Shown here one piece after another: positions 34,049 to 46,277 of a stretch of 64,000 nt of DNA (the first letter of the stretch is position 1; each line of letters starts with the position of its first letter). The stretch is from Nilaparvata lugens (Eukaryota > Arthropoda > Insecta > Hemiptera > Delphacidae): the NCBI RefSeq assembly GCF_014356525.2, contig NC_052508.1, positions 60,825,800 to 60,889,799 on the forward strand, written 5' to 3'. Both the position numbers and the translations under genes were made by a program. The notes beneath the pieces were generated by a model, which saw nothing but the letters and a program-made list of their open reading frames with translations, did not search any database and was not told the DNA's origin.

Positions 34049-37000
34049 CTGAAAAAATAAAAAATTACATCTGAAGCATTTCAAACAAAACTGGTCGTAC
34101 AGTTAGATTCACTCCATAATGCCAGAATTGTTCAAATTGTGAGCATTGATGTTATTTATAAGGAATGCTGACTGTTTCAAATGAATTTCACTATAATTAC
34201 ATTGCACAAAAGTAATATAAGTTTTCCTGTAGAATGTATAGATGGTCAAGTCACAAGAAAAAGGTTGAAAATTCAGAGATTGAGGTTTATAATGATAATG
34301 TCTGATACCTATATTGGAACCGACTTCCTTTGTTCGTCCGCATTTGACCGACTGATGAGAGCTAAGTTTATTATATAAGATTTACATCTATATATCTATA
34401 TCAATTATGATGAACTAGATGTTTTTTTCGCAAATGCGTCCGTTCCGACAGACTTGGATTTATCAATTCTTTATCATGTGAACTCATCCTAAAACCAAAC
34501 AAACTTTGGAATTTTCAAAAAGCTTTTGTATGTATCTCATCGTTCCGATATTTTCAATATTCAACTTATTTAGTCCGGAATTAGAGGCTACTTTTTTACC
34601 CATTGCAATCTTGTCTAAAAAGACTAATGAGCAATTTTTCCTAATATAATAATGGGTTAAATATTAATAAGATGGGTAGTCCTAACCAGGACTACTACTT
34701 ATAGCAACTAACTTGCAATTAACAAAAGATAACAATAGTAATATATAAATAAATTATCATGTATTATACATACATATACAGTACTATACTATAACTAATT
34801 TAGTCCGGTATTATACATGGAATACTATAATTCTCACCCATTCATCCACACAGAGACCAAACTACGTTCTTCCGACTGCATTTGATATTAGGAGAATCAA
34901 AGAAATATATTTACGATTATCAATTTATTGTATTAAGAATATTAAATTTTTAATTAAAAATGTATTCTTCCTAATGAGTCAATGAGAATTAGACATTCTC
35001 CCCTTTCTTTTGATATAAAATAGATCTTGTTACTCATGGTTCTGAGAGAAATGATCTTCCAAAGAGTAACAAACTCCTGTCGTTTTTCAATATTATAAAT
35101 AAGTTCAATTTCCTACCAATTTTTCAACCCTAGTTTTTTCAGCATTAACTACATTTTTAACAGCATTATTGATGAATATCTGTTATAAAATTCTTCTCAC
35201 AGATCTGTGGTAAATTGAAAATCAGAGAAAGTGACAATTTGGCAACGCTGATGTTTTGTCGGAACGAGGCTCAAGTCTCAATCTATTTATTCAGATTAAC
35301 TTTAAGAGAGCAGGTTTCTGAATGAGTGAACTATATGCTATTTAAAAGCTTTAGATCTATGAGTTAACTCTAGTCTACTTACCAAACAGGGGAATCGAGC
35401 TTCAGGAATCTTGAATTGCGGCCTGTCAGGTAGTGGAAACACAGACATCCTCTCAAAAAATGGCCAGATCATGTAGTCGACCATTTTTACTGCATTACCT
35501 GTAACGTGTACGGTGATAAACATACTAAAGATTACTCAATTACTAGAGATGAAACATTAAATATAAAGCAATAATATACCCTAATTCATTAACCAATGCA
35601 GTAGACCTGTATTATAACCTAAATATAACGAATCTCAAGGAATTGGCAGTTTCCTCATTATAAAGTTATATCATTATCAGAATAGGAATATGACTTCACA
35701 CGATTAGAATGACCTTGAACGATTCGATGACTTGGAGAAATTAAATAGTATGCTCACTAAATTTGTTGTAAAAGGAGGTTCATTTTATCGAGGTTTTTCA
35801 GTTGATATATTCAGTTCTCTATAGGATAACCTCTATAAAAGAAATTATTTCGTTTTGATCAATCTCTGTTATGCAAACTGGATTTTTTTTCAAATCCAGA
35901 GTTTTTCATTGAGTATGTTTACATTTAGTATAGGCTACTGGTACTCTAGAATAAACTCTATAAAAGAAAGGAACCATGACCAATCTCTGTCATAAGAACA
36001 GGAATTTTCATCAAGTCTAAAGGTGCGTACAGACTTTCGCTCTGCTCCGCAACCGAACGTCACTCCAGCAGAGCGATTGATGATCGACCGGCGAGCAAGA
36101 GTGGTTCGACCGGGGAACGCGAGAAGATCTAACATCTTCCGTAACGTTCATGATGGGTGCGACTGCAGAGCGGAGGCGGAGCGACTGCGGTACGATGAAG
36201 GAACGAGGGCGGTACAAGAGCGGAGCGTGCTCGGTGCGGGTTGGAGGCGCGTATATGTGTACGCAGCTTAGGATTTACATTAAGTTTACACATAAATCTC
36301 ATCTGGACAATTTGACAGAATTTCTCACAATGATCAAGTTAATAGAACAGTGTTTTTAAGAAGTTTGATGTTCAATCATAATAGCAAGAGATGAAAAATA
36401 GATCTTCAAAATCAGATATCAATTGAAATACTAAGATGTAAGTAAATCGAAGTATCATTGATAAATCTTAATTAACTCATTTATTATGATGAAAATGGTC
36501 ATTATAAATCTTGATTAGTTTTTTGTACAACTCTCACCTCCAAAGAAAGGAGTTCCTCTACTGGATAACTCTTTTTCAAACTCATCCAGGGTGTCAAGAA
36601 ATTGATTGAAAGTTTCCGAATCAATATCGTTGAAGTACATTTTGTACATAACTGAATTTACCTGAAAAAGATAAATTATTAGAAATGTTGCAGTTTTTTA
36701 GAAAAAAAACGTTTTATGGATAAAATTTCCTGGATAATATAATAGTTTTTAGATAGTTTGTGGCATCAATACAATATTCATTGAAAAATGTAGGCTAGGT
36801 GGCTTTCTAATCTGTAGGCTACAGCTAGAAAAAAACCCACTCAAGATGAATTTAAATTTCATACAAAAATCTTGAGTCCAAAAAGACACAATTATAGGTG
36901 TACAAATAATTGGAAAAACTACACATACAACGAACCAAGGATTTTAAGGGTATCTAGAACAAACTAGTTTCTCGGAATTTAATAATGGATAGAAAAGGGT

Positions 37001-40000
37001 ATAATCACTCTAATAGAAAGAAATTTGTATAATTTTGCCGTACTAATTACCTTATAGTGTAAACCGGAATCTATTATCGTGTACTACAATCAATTTTTAA
37101 TCTGAAAAAATGTAATTGGTGTTATTTTCTGAGATCTACTAGTGTTGACAAGCTTTTGGGTAGAAAGTTTTAGTCCATGAGAAACGGTATTAGAATAATT
37201 TTCTTCAAGATTACATCAATGCATGTTAATTTATGATAATTTCACAGTTTACTAGGTTGAAACAATTTTATATGATTACTTCATTTTTTATGAGAGAATC
37301 CTGTGATTTGAAAGTCACATCTACCTACAATGAAGACAAGTTAATTACTTGGTCAAAGATAAGCTAGATAGCCTACATTATCTAGCGCAACTATATCAAA
37401 AATGTTCAACCCATATCTGGTCTATAAATGAGCATAGATTTGTGTATGTGTCATGACTTCTAGCATCAGTAAGACATATTTACAATAAATATAAAGTATC
37501 GGCAAAGATTCAGTAATGTTCTACTTTTGTTTATCAGATAGATTTCTATCACAGATTTGATGCCTGAAAGTCACTCTCAGTGGGAAAAATTGTGAATAAG
37601 TGGTTTGCTTAGCAAAACGTTTTTTAAATACTTTAAAGCTCTTCTTGTAACTAATTCACTCACGTTTTTAACACTTAATCTACGGTTGAAGGCATTTTAC
37701 GCCTCATAAAGATAACAAGCAATATACTAGAAAAGACAAGATAAGAAACGAATCTACCAAATACTTTCAAAGAGTGCTTACAACTGGTTAAAAAATGAAT
37801 GGACTACTGACCTGAAATTGGTTGGATGAAATTCAGAAGGACAACTGATCAAAACTAGTTTGGAAATTCAACTTGTTATAAAAGTTATAAACAAGTTGAA
37901 AAAATCAAATGACTACTTCTTAACTAATAAGCCGGTGAGAATAGCAATGAAAAACTTTCAAGAATGATAAAATAAGACTTGAATAAATTATAACTTTAGA
38001 TAACTTAAGGCGTTGATATACTCGTTAGCCTATAAGTTACAAGATTTACTGGTTGAAAAACTTGCCTCTACTTGAAAAAACAATAATCAACTAGACTACT
38101 TCCTAAAAAATATACCGAGCTGGGAAACAAAAATTACTTCAAGTACTTTAAATACAGGTTGAAAAATCAATATTATACTCTATTAAAATCAATGATCATG
38201 TACACTATTTGTAATAAATAATTCTCAGTAGTATGATTTACCTTGCCGAAACTCTCAATCAGTATGGCATCCTTAGCCTTCTTTAGAGGATCCTCACTCT
38301 GCAGCTTATTCTGAGGATACTTTTCATCCAAATAGTTGGCAATTATGAGACTCTCGTACAGGTCTGTCCATCCACCACCAAAGCTGGAACTTTACCGGTC
38401 GGAATTTTGCTGGTGTACCATTCTGGCTTCTGCATCAGATTAATGAAGACAGGGTCGTATCTGCAAGACGAAATCGATGATAAGACAAATTGGAAATAAT
38501 AATTCGGTTTGACAAAAAACGAATAATTGATCAAGTTAAGAGTTTTAGTATTTATTGTAATATTGAGTTTTAGTTTAGTTATTGTAATTATGTTTTTTGG
38601 AACAAATAAAGATTTATAAAGTTATTCGGAAAAATTGTGGACCAAGAGAACTGGTATAATTGGAACACTAGCACACTCATACTTTATGATGAGAGATCAT
38701 CAATGCTTACAGTAGTATGAAGATAATCTCACTCAAATTGGTGCAACTTAAAGCCTCAATTTTAGTTGTCTTTCTATATGTAACGTAGACCTTACATCAA
38801 TAAAGAACTATTTGAATCTATAAGGTACATTTGGGTCTTACATGAAAAAGGCTAGCTATCCCAATCCCAGAGGTTAGCTAATTACGATAAGTTTTTGCAA
38901 TCAACTGAGTTTACTTTTTTATGTACCTTCCACAATAATATCTTAATTCAATGGAGTCACCATTCTACACTGTGGAGGATTATTTTGAGGCCAACAAAAC
39001 CACCATCTGAGCCTGTGGTGCTTTTGACAAGTGTAATGCAGTGTAATGTCAAGTGTAATGCAAGTGTAATGGCAGTGCCATCTTGAATAAAATTGAAAAA
39101 GGATCTACTTTTAATTATTGTTTTAAATTGTTGACCAAGTGAACAAACGTGAATGAGTGTTATTTCTGACATAACTTATAAGTCAATACTACAAGGACCA
39201 AGTCAGGCCAACTCCCAAATACAGTAAATCCAGAGCCCTGGTCATGACTAAGGAGAGAAGTATGAATAATTATACAGTAGTGTAGTCTACTTCAAACTGT
39301 TAGCATCAATTATTGAGGAAGCTTCAAGGATTTTTACTTGACTCTTACTGCGGCTATATGGACATGAAAGATTTTGCAGCTCCATAAAAATGCGTTTCAC
39401 ATTTTACTTTATTTCACACTTCTTGCAGCGATTTGTGATGATCGGTCAGTGCAGTGTCTAGTCCACTTATAATGGACACTTCGGACTATTCACCACTTCA
39501 ATTCTTTGCAGATGGCTTTCAGATAATCATGACCCGTTATTATTCTGAAAGTTGTCACAGTTTTCTTCCTTGGGAGTAAAGAATAAGACATAATTTGTAC
39601 AGAGTTCAACAAGGACTCCCTTTTCCTGCCTTCAGCCTTCTATTGCAATGCATCATTCCTCATACTCTTGTAAATAGATATAAACGTTTTTGCACTAGAA
39701 TAACTTGTCAAAATATGTTATAAGGAATGCCTGTACAGTTTGAAGTGAATCTCACTACAGTCATACTTACGGAATTTTCTTGGCATTTAGAACTAAATGC
39801 ACCCTGGCGGCATAAGGGCAGAAACGCATACTATACAGGCGAAGTTTTCCCTCGACCAAGGGAGGGTCAGTGGAGCCTAAAAAACATAAATTTTTGAAAA
39901 TAATACTGGAATCTAGATCAAGGGTTTAAAAATTACAGAAGAATTATATTACAACAGCGAAATTGTCATCTCCGCCTTCGTGGGCTATAAGCTAATCACA

Positions 40001-41400
40001 ATAATTTATTGTAAATCATCGATCAGTACATTTTTGAAAGATATAATACACTGAGATAGTAATATTCTGAGTTCGTCATTTGCTTGTAATTTTGTTACGA
40101 ATCGTTTGTAAGGATTGAAATGTGACCTGGTTTCCATAATTTTATTTATTTTAGTAGTTTGAATAAGCTCTATTTTCTTTCTATTAGCATGTTTGCTTTA
40201 CCTAGTTGTTCGAACTCACTGCCGGCGCACAATTTTTCTTTGTCGGTAGAGCCACTTTGTAAGTTAGAGTATTTATTTTATCAATCTGTATTATTTTATC
40301 GCGAATAAATGAATTTGAGATATCCTATACCAGATTTTGGCAGACGGCTAGTAGTACTTGGATCACCAGCCCGGTCACCAATCCTGGTGTTTCTAACTGG
40401 TGTCCTAGCGTCATTTATACACGGCAGCCAATGTTTTCTCTCTAGAGTCCCACAATTGGCGAGACTGATGGTCACAGCAATAAGACTCGTATTACATTAG
40501 GATTAGAGCACCAGTCTGGGTCGCCAGTGAGACACCAGGAATGGTGGCCGGGCTAGCGACCCGAGTGAGACACCAGCCGGCCGTCAAATTCTAGTGGCTG
40601 GGCTGGCAAACCTGAGCGCAATAAGAACTAGCCTAATGCATCGCGTCTCGCTCGGACCAACTTGTAATACGAGCGTATAGTCCACAAGTCCACACTATCA
40701 CCAAGTAGCTAGCCAAGCTGGTAAGATTTGCCACGTTGGTATTGCCATCCACACTGCAATGCGACCATTTGAAGATGCTCGACTGGCATTCGCTCGACGA
40801 AAATTAAAGCGATGGTAGGTAAGCGAAGGCCAATGAAGGCAAGCGCTAGCAAACCACCCATCCATACTCTGGCGCTTGACATTTGCAGGCATGCCCAATG
40901 CCTAGAAATAGTAGTATAAAATACTATTGAAGTATAAATAGTACAAATACTATTACCCAAATTGTGTGGATGCGGCATTAGGGTGAAGTCACACCAGGAT
41001 GCCGGAAACAAGACACATGAACAAAAAACGCACGATGCCCAAATGAGTCTGGTGTGACATGGTCTCACCTATTCTAATTCTTTACTAATAGGACTCGGTT
41101 GGAGTGTTCATTATGTACGTATGTTCGTGTCCGGCTTTATGTGTCATCACCCTGCATATTGATAGAATTACAGCAATTGAATTCAAGCAACATTACCTAC
41201 CTATTCTTAAAATGTGTGTTTTTATTTTATTATTTTAAAAAGATCAAAGATTGGAAATCACTAAATTCCAAAGTTAAATGAAATGATTTAAGTTTAGTAG
41301 TAGGCCTAAGTAATGCCACAAGTGTATTAAATTATGTAAGTAATATCTTATTTATGTAGCAAAATAACTCACCAACAGTTAGATGCTCAATCGCAGCCAT
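33923..41400 (-). CDS. GSTO: Omega-class glutathione S-transferase, 6 coding exons, frameshift in exon 3
   Basis: Exons are 41400-41373, 39876-39771, 38460-38242, 36661-36538, 35498-35383 and 34048-33923. They join with GT-AG sites to about 239 aa, normal for the class. The N-terminal thioredoxin-like domain has [17 protein letters not shown] with the active-site cysteine at about residue 29, then [17 protein letters not shown], the glutathione-binding region. The helical C-terminal domain includes [18 protein letters not shown] and the end GTPDYVIIA. Omega GSTs act in the cytosol as glutathione-dependent thioltransferases and dehydroascorbate reductases. In exon 3 one base is missing between 38366 and 38364. 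The frame therefore shifts after VPALVVDG and stops at 38343 unless the base is restored. Exon 3 is 219 nt where 220 fits both neighbours. It is either a sequencing error, an allele, or a recent pseudogene. Confidence 0.92.
34100..34194. mobile_element. Short palindromic MITE, 'CTGTCAGCATTCC' family
   Basis: It ends in AAGGAATGCTGACTGTTTCA then AATGAATTTCACTATA, with a degraded mirrored left arm. It lies in GSTO intron 5, just outside exon 6. Confidence 0.6.
35383..35498 (-). CDS. GSTO: GSTO coding exon 5
   Basis: The acceptor is CGTTACAG and the donor is GTAAGT. It encodes [17 protein letters not shown] and [32 protein letters not shown] is a strong GSTO signature. Confidence 0.94.
36010..36272. 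repeat. GC-rich insert with GTGCGTACA-type inverted ends, GSTO intron 4
   Basis: The block is far richer in G and C than its surroundings and is open in several frames on both strands without a recognisable protein. The ends AAGGTGCGTACAGAC and GTGTACGCAGCTTA are inverted. It is a probable MITE. Confidence 0.55.
36538..36661 (-). CDS. GSTO: GSTO coding exon 4
   Basis: The acceptor is TTTTTCAG and the donor is GTGAGA. It encodes [34 protein letters not shown] and TPFFGG, all alpha-helical domain sequence. Phase fits exon 5. Confidence 0.93.
36700..38230. other. GSTO intron 3
   Basis: AT-rich with no recognisable element or ORF. Confidence 0.5.
38242..38460 (-). pseudogene. GSTO: GSTO coding exon 3 with 1-base deletion
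   Basis: The acceptor is CTTGCAG and the donor is AAG|GTAAAT. The first part reads [20 protein letters not shown] and [11 protein letters not shown], then the frame breaks. In the other frame the sequence resumes [17 protein letters not shown] and continues to [11 protein letters not shown]. The missing base lies between 38366 and 38364, and the shifted frame stops at 38345-38343. All other exons are intact. Confidence 0.9.
39287..39757. mobile_element. Longer element with ends of the 'CTGTCAGCATTCC' family
   Basis: TCTACTTCAAACTGTTAGCA at the left and ACAGTTTGAAGTGAATCTCA at the right are inverted. The interior (about 400 bp) is unrelated to the short copies and non-coding. It lies in GSTO intron 2. 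Confidence 0.5.
39771..39876 (-). CDS. GSTO: GSTO coding exon 2 (active site)
   Basis: The acceptor is TTTTTTAG and the donor is GTAAGT. It encodes [18 protein letters not shown] then [17 protein letters not shown]. Cysteine in place of the Ser/Tyr of other GST classes marks the omega class. Confidence 0.93.
40330..40700. other. Repeat-derived block in GSTO intron 1
   Basis: CACCAGNCNGG-type words are repeated several times in both directions (GTGAGACACCAGGAATGG, GTGAGACACCAGCCGGCC). It is related to 31.2 kb and no ORF is credible. Confidence 0.4.
40970..41065. repeat. Inverted repeat GTCACACCAG, GSTO intron 1
   Basis: AAGTCACACCAG and CTGGTGTGACAT are inverted about 60 bp apart. It is a small hairpin or MITE. 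Confidence 0.45.
41373..41400 (-). CDS. GSTO: GSTO coding exon 1 (start)
   Basis: ATG at 41400-41398 is followed by AAIEHLTV and a donor GTGAGT at 41372. The single leftover G pairs with GC of exon 2 to make Gly10. The start suits the class, with nine residues before the shared segment. Confidence 0.85.
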
Positions 41401-41449
41401 ATCGGTACTTGCTAAACTTTCAATAGAATATATTTCAAAAATAGCCTAG

Positions 41450-42520
41450 TGATAAAAAATACAATTAAGAACCGATTTCAGTTACGATCTGATATGGAAT
41501 AAAAATTAACCTGTTGTTACCTAATACCTATCCTTATAGTGTCCTTATGTGAACGATCTTAACGACAGAGAAAACGCAAATAGACCAAAGGCAACACCAC
41601 GTGACCTCACTACCAACATAACGGTTTAAAACTTCTACTAATCATTTTTTAGGTTATGTTTAGCGGAATTGTAAGGATATTAGGTTATATTTTATCAACA
41701 AACTGAACAGTCAACATGTTTAAGATGTAACAAAGTTCAGTAGATACAAAATTATTCATTACTTGGTAGGTTTATTCTTATAAATAAGACCTTCTTTAGC
41801 AGAAGGCTAATCAAACACAAAGACATAACATTGATGAATTCGTTTAAAACAGAAAGTTGAACCGGTTAATAATATGATTAGGCTATTCATCACTGTACCA
41901 GGTAAGATAATATTGCCTAGGCCCTATTTGAAATAATTTTTAGATTTTAACATTTAAAATGTACCTTCAAAACAAGTATTGCTAATTATACAGAACAGTC
42001 ACTTTTAGTTTTAATAAAACCATATGATTCCCCGATCTATGGACCGTGGCGATTAACTTACACTGGATAAGTAATAACGTAAATGCTTGTCACTTATAAT
42101 TTTTGCCTGTCCATACTCAGGTAGGCTACAACAAATCGGGACCTGATTAGGAAACTTAGATACTGTAATCTTAAATATTGAATAGACTACCTACCCACTG
42201 AAAAATGTTATTGATAAAACATGTAAAAACAATAATTAGGATTATTAGAATCTGCTGTATTTTCAGCCCAAAGAAAGAACGGTAGAGTTAGGAATACGGT
42301 AGTTATTAGTCAATCTAAAGGAAAACAAAATTAATACGAACATATTTAATAGCCATTGAACACGATCAAAATGTAATCTATGTGCATCTTCTATTTTTTC
42401 AATAGAGTTTATTGAAATAGGACAAGTAGCCTATTGCATTTTAGGAGTTGATGGAGGAGTATAAAGTTGGTCAGAATATTGAATAATACACATTAGGCTA
42501 CCTATCATCTAAGTTACCAA
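41450..42520. other. Upstream region of GSTO
   Basis: It should contain the GSTO promoter and 5' UTR. I see no clear TATA box or initiator, and no ORF. Confidence 0.45.
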
Positions 42521-42530
42521 TTATCTTGTA

Positions 42531-42670
42531 GTGAACAACTACAAGACTTGACCTATTTTGGACTATGTGTCTAACCTTACCCAATCTGGGAGAGGAATAG
42601 CACAAGGTTGACTTATTTTTTCTTCCATCATTTTGATAATGTAGGTACTTAGTGTATCAATCAATAAATA
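42531..42670 (+). repeat. LINE-tail-like repeat, copy 2
   Basis: AACTACAAGACTTGACCTAT, CTGGGAGAGGAATAGC and CATTTTGATAATGTAGGTAC match the copy at 11.3 kb. AATAAATAATC near the end could be its terminus. Confidence 0.6.
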
Positions 42671-43119
42671 ATCAAGCTTTTCTTTTTTTCTCGTTATAGG
42701 TTTTGCATTATATAGCATGCTTTAGGTTGCATATAAAGCTTCACGTTATAACACCTGACTCCTGCCTCACTCAGGATTGAACGACACCTCAAAACCAAAT
42801 CCAAAAAATAGGTTTTAAAAACGGATTTTTAAAAGAATCATTGAAATACGCATGATACAGGTAGCATACTGTATTGTCATATAAACTCTTAGCAGGTCTA
42901 GAAACAGTTATTTTTTTCTTTTTTCAGAGAATAACAGGCTGATTGAGCTATGGTTGAAACTTGCCCTTGGGTTTATCTTGCTAACTCGTGATAACAGTAT
43001 CAAGTATCTGGTGAGCTTTCTTGTAATTATCAACCTATCAAATCATGTTGATGTATAAAAATCTTGTCGATGCTGTATAAAATTACAAATTGTTTTCAAT
43101 ACCAATAATAATAGAGTTT

Positions 43120-43278
43120 CGCATTATCGTGTTATCAGATGGGCACGTTAAACTGTGGGTCCCGGCTGAAGTATGACAGTCGTAAGGCCCATTGATGGCT
43201 TAAATATATTCAGGCGGTGAGACCTTCCCGCAAGAGACTCCCCACCGACAAAAGCCACACGAATTTACTTTTTTTAAA
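43120..43278 (+). repeat. SINE-like dispersed repeat, copy 1
   Basis: From GTGTTATCAGATGGGCACG through AACTGTGGGTCCCGGCTGA, CCCATTGATGGCTTAAATA and ACTCCCCACCGACAAAAGCC to TTTACTTTTTTTAAAG. The same order of blocks is found elsewhere in the window on both strands, which fits a short retroposon. Confidence 0.6.
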
Positions 43279-43603
43279 GTTTTGCATTCTAACATTACAA
43301 TACTGCCTTGATCTCCTATTGGAGGCCGCCCGGAACATTCATATTGTTGGTGTTTCCAAAACAAATTTTTGAGACAGGACCGTTCTTCATTGGTTGGGTT
43401 CTGTAGATGTTCCCTACTAATTGTTTGTTAGCCTGGGTACACACGGGCCAATAGGCCATTAATTTCGATTAGTTCCACGACTTCCATTTCGTGGAGTCAA
43501 TATTATAAACCACACCTAACAACTAAGAAGACATTTATCAGCTATAGACTCAGAAAAACTTTCATTGTACAACTACTAACAGCTATGTATCATTCTTTTA
43601 ATT

Positions 43604-44240
43604 GATAGATAAGAAAATGTTTCTTTGGAGTACCTGGTTACGACATACCATAGCCTCTTCCACAGCTATATCAATTATGGCATAGTGCATGGGGTCATGC
43701 AGTAGGCTGTAGAAGGATCTTGCTTCTGCAAAAGAAGGTTCTCCGGATCATCACCTCATCGGCTGGAGCATTGTGCGCCAATCTTTAGGAGGCTGAGGAT
43801 TAAGACGGTCCATAGCCAGTATCTCTTTAGTTCCCTGTTACTGTTGAGAAGATCAACAGATGTACTGTTGAGGACATCATACCTTTCAGCAGAGAGGACA
43901 TGCACATAGTCACAACACAAGGAGGAGGAATGACATCAATTTGTCTCAGGCCAGACTGACTCGATCTCATAATAGCTTCCCTGTCCGTGCATTTGAGATT
44001 TACAACAGGATGCCGGTGTATTTCCGTGAACAGGAGAAAAAATCTTCAAAAAGGCACTTCGTGAGAAGCTTGTGAGTCTGGCTCTCTACTTCCTGGATGA
44101 AGAGTCAATCCAATGTTTTCTGAGATTTATGACTGACCTCCCATCTTGATCTCAGTTTAGTTATCAAGTTTTAAGTTTTATTTTTTATGACGCAATCTAT
44201 CCAGCAAGTGCTGGTCATGGATTGAGACTACTGAATTACT
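43604..44240 (+). pseudogene. Degraded LINE 3' end, same broad family
   Basis: Broken reading frames resemble the C-terminal region, for example RRRNDINLSQARLTRSHN and FPVRAFEIYNRMPVYF. It ends with the hairpin CCAGCAAGTGCTGG (about 44200) followed by short TGAATTAC-type repeats. Confidence 0.65.
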
Positions 44241-44544
44241 GAATGTCACATGGGACGGTAGGTGATGCGAATTTCCACCAAACGTGTTCCATTATATAGT
44301 TTTTTTTTAATTTCCTTGCCCTATTACCATAGGTAAGGAAAGTATTGCTTTCAAAAAAATTAAGGTACCTCAATTTCCACATTTCTATACTTTTCAAAGT
44401 CCCCTGAGTCCAAAAATAGTGTTTTTTAAACAAATTAAAATTAAATCATTTCAACCAAAAAATAAGTCATAAATCATACGAAAATAAGCATATGAACATA
44501 TATTATATAATATCAACTTGTTTATTATTATTGCATTTAAACTT

Positions 44545-44640
44545 GAAAATGACCAATGTAGGCCGAAACTAGTTGTTGAAATGTTTTAATTAAAAAGTGT
44601 AGCCTACTCCATGTTTTTATATTGTGTTTATTAATTTCAA
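44545..44640 (+). repeat. Dispersed repeat, GTCGAAACTAGTCGTTG type
   Basis: GACCAATGTAGGCCGAAACT, AGTTGTTGAAATGTTTTAAT and a following TTTTTATATTGTGTTTATT match the copy at 14.8 kb. Confidence 0.5.
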
Positions 44641-44939
44641 TTTTTGGTATCAGATTGAAACAATTCATGAAAACAAAAAACTTCACTATTCACCTCTACA
44701 AATAAAAAGTGGGTTACTCACCATATACTGTAAAACGAGATTCATCTGTTGAAAGTCAGGTCAATCCTACCCTATTCATACCCTAATCCTACAACTATTC
44801 AGAGCAGCAAACCGACTATATCTTATGAACCGTCTATCATCCTAGCTTCAGCCTCCTTTAAGGCTTTTTACATGTCTTGATGATACCAGCAAGTGCTTCA
44901 GACTTGCATTCTGTATGAGCTATTTTACTTTGATAAATT

Positions 44940-45320
44940 CAATGTAAATTATCTTTTCAGGTCACAGTCAACTTCAAATCAGGTAGAAAGATTCAAGAAG
45001 TCCAATCGCCTTATGATGATTAGTTTGATCATGAGGTTCTCTACCTGGGGATGAACAACTTGCCCGTGAGAGAGAGAGAGAGGCCAGTATCCATTGCAGA
45101 GCGGATGATCAAGCTGGTGAAGAAAATCCACCACAAGCCCAATAGTGCTCTAATTAACATGTGCATCATTCTGCCAAGGAGTGAGAACAGTTTCAAAATT
45201 GCCGGAAGTGATGAAGAAAGAATAGACTTCTGGAATGGCAAAGCAACCTCGACGAAAGTCATGTATCGACAATATTGTGTAAAAGGTATTAGTTTCAAGC
45301 TTTCAATTTCAATAATTTAA
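44940..45320 (+). pseudogene. Unrecognised coding-like fragment, possibly LINE ORF1
   Basis: An open frame from 45051 reads MNNLPVRERERPVSIAERM then IKLVKKIHHKPNSALINMCI and ILPRSENSFKI. The spacing of LP...E, an amphipathic helix and I...H/C..LPR resembles the RNA-binding part of LINE ORF1 proteins. I cannot confirm it. An alternative is a chance ORF containing a GA-rich run. Confidence 0.3.
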
Positions 45321-45329
45321 TCTTGCCGT

Positions 45330-46270
45330 GCTACCAATTTTTCCTAAATCGGCTGGATAGCATTCCACCTATTAACCTAAGGAAATTTATTGGCTCCAAC
45401 GTAATAGATTCTTGATAAATTATGAATGGATCTATCGCCTATGAATGAGAAATCCAATTTTCAGAGCAAATGAACTTATAATCTTCAGATGAATTTTGGC
45501 AAAATATTATACAAATACACAAAGAACTATATCTTATAAGCCTAAGCATCTAGAGTTACTATGAGCTAAAGTACTTATCCAATTTGTAGTTGAAAAACAG
45601 TGGCTATTGGCTTGTATACACAAATAGCAATATACGGACAAAATAGAACACTATAAACTGTTTAAAACTCAATTTAAAACATTAATAAATTCACTTAAAT
45701 AGAAAATTATTCAGAGAGCAAAAATTTACAACACACACAGCCAGCCATTTTTCTAGAGAGAAAGAAGCCACAGGAAAAGCTACAAGTCAGGAAGAGAGCA
45801 AAAGCTTCTAGACACCTCAACGTTACAGACACGTCACCAAAAAATTATAAATTACAAGTTTAGAATTCACATTTTATATTTGTTCTCAATAAAACTTTAT
45901 TTTGAAACTGTTATTTTAAATTTTTATATATCATCTCTATTTAAATAAACCATTAATCTATTAATTCTGTTAACCCAGCCTCGGTGACACCATGGAACAA
46001 TGCAACAATCATCTACGATAAAAAATTCTCAGTCGAAAAGTTTGTCCGTATATCGATGACTCTGATATTTACTATACAGTTTCATAGATCTCGAATTGAA
46101 GATTCGATTCCAATGTGAGAAAAAATGTAATATTACAATCTATACCACTATGAAAATGAGATGGCGTCTGCACGTTTGTCTGGGTGTTCGTTACGCCTAA
46201 ATGGTATGTGACATTTTGCCCAAAGATGGTTTATATAACCGATGACTGTCATTGACCTATTTTTGTTGAG
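45330..46270. other. AT-rich non-coding sequence
   Basis: Nothing recognised between the coding-like fragment at 45.05 kb and the TTAA MITE. Confidence 0.5.
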
Positions 46271-46277
46271 AAAATCC

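Noticed and set aside
36017..36271. Overlapping frames in the GC-rich block as a possible gene
   Set aside because: Open on both strands because GC-rich DNA lacks stops; bounded by inverted ends inside a GSTO intron.
40709..41068. 119-codon minus-strand frame in GSTO intron 1
   Set aside because: No domain, and it spans repeat-like sequence including the GTCACACCAG hairpin.
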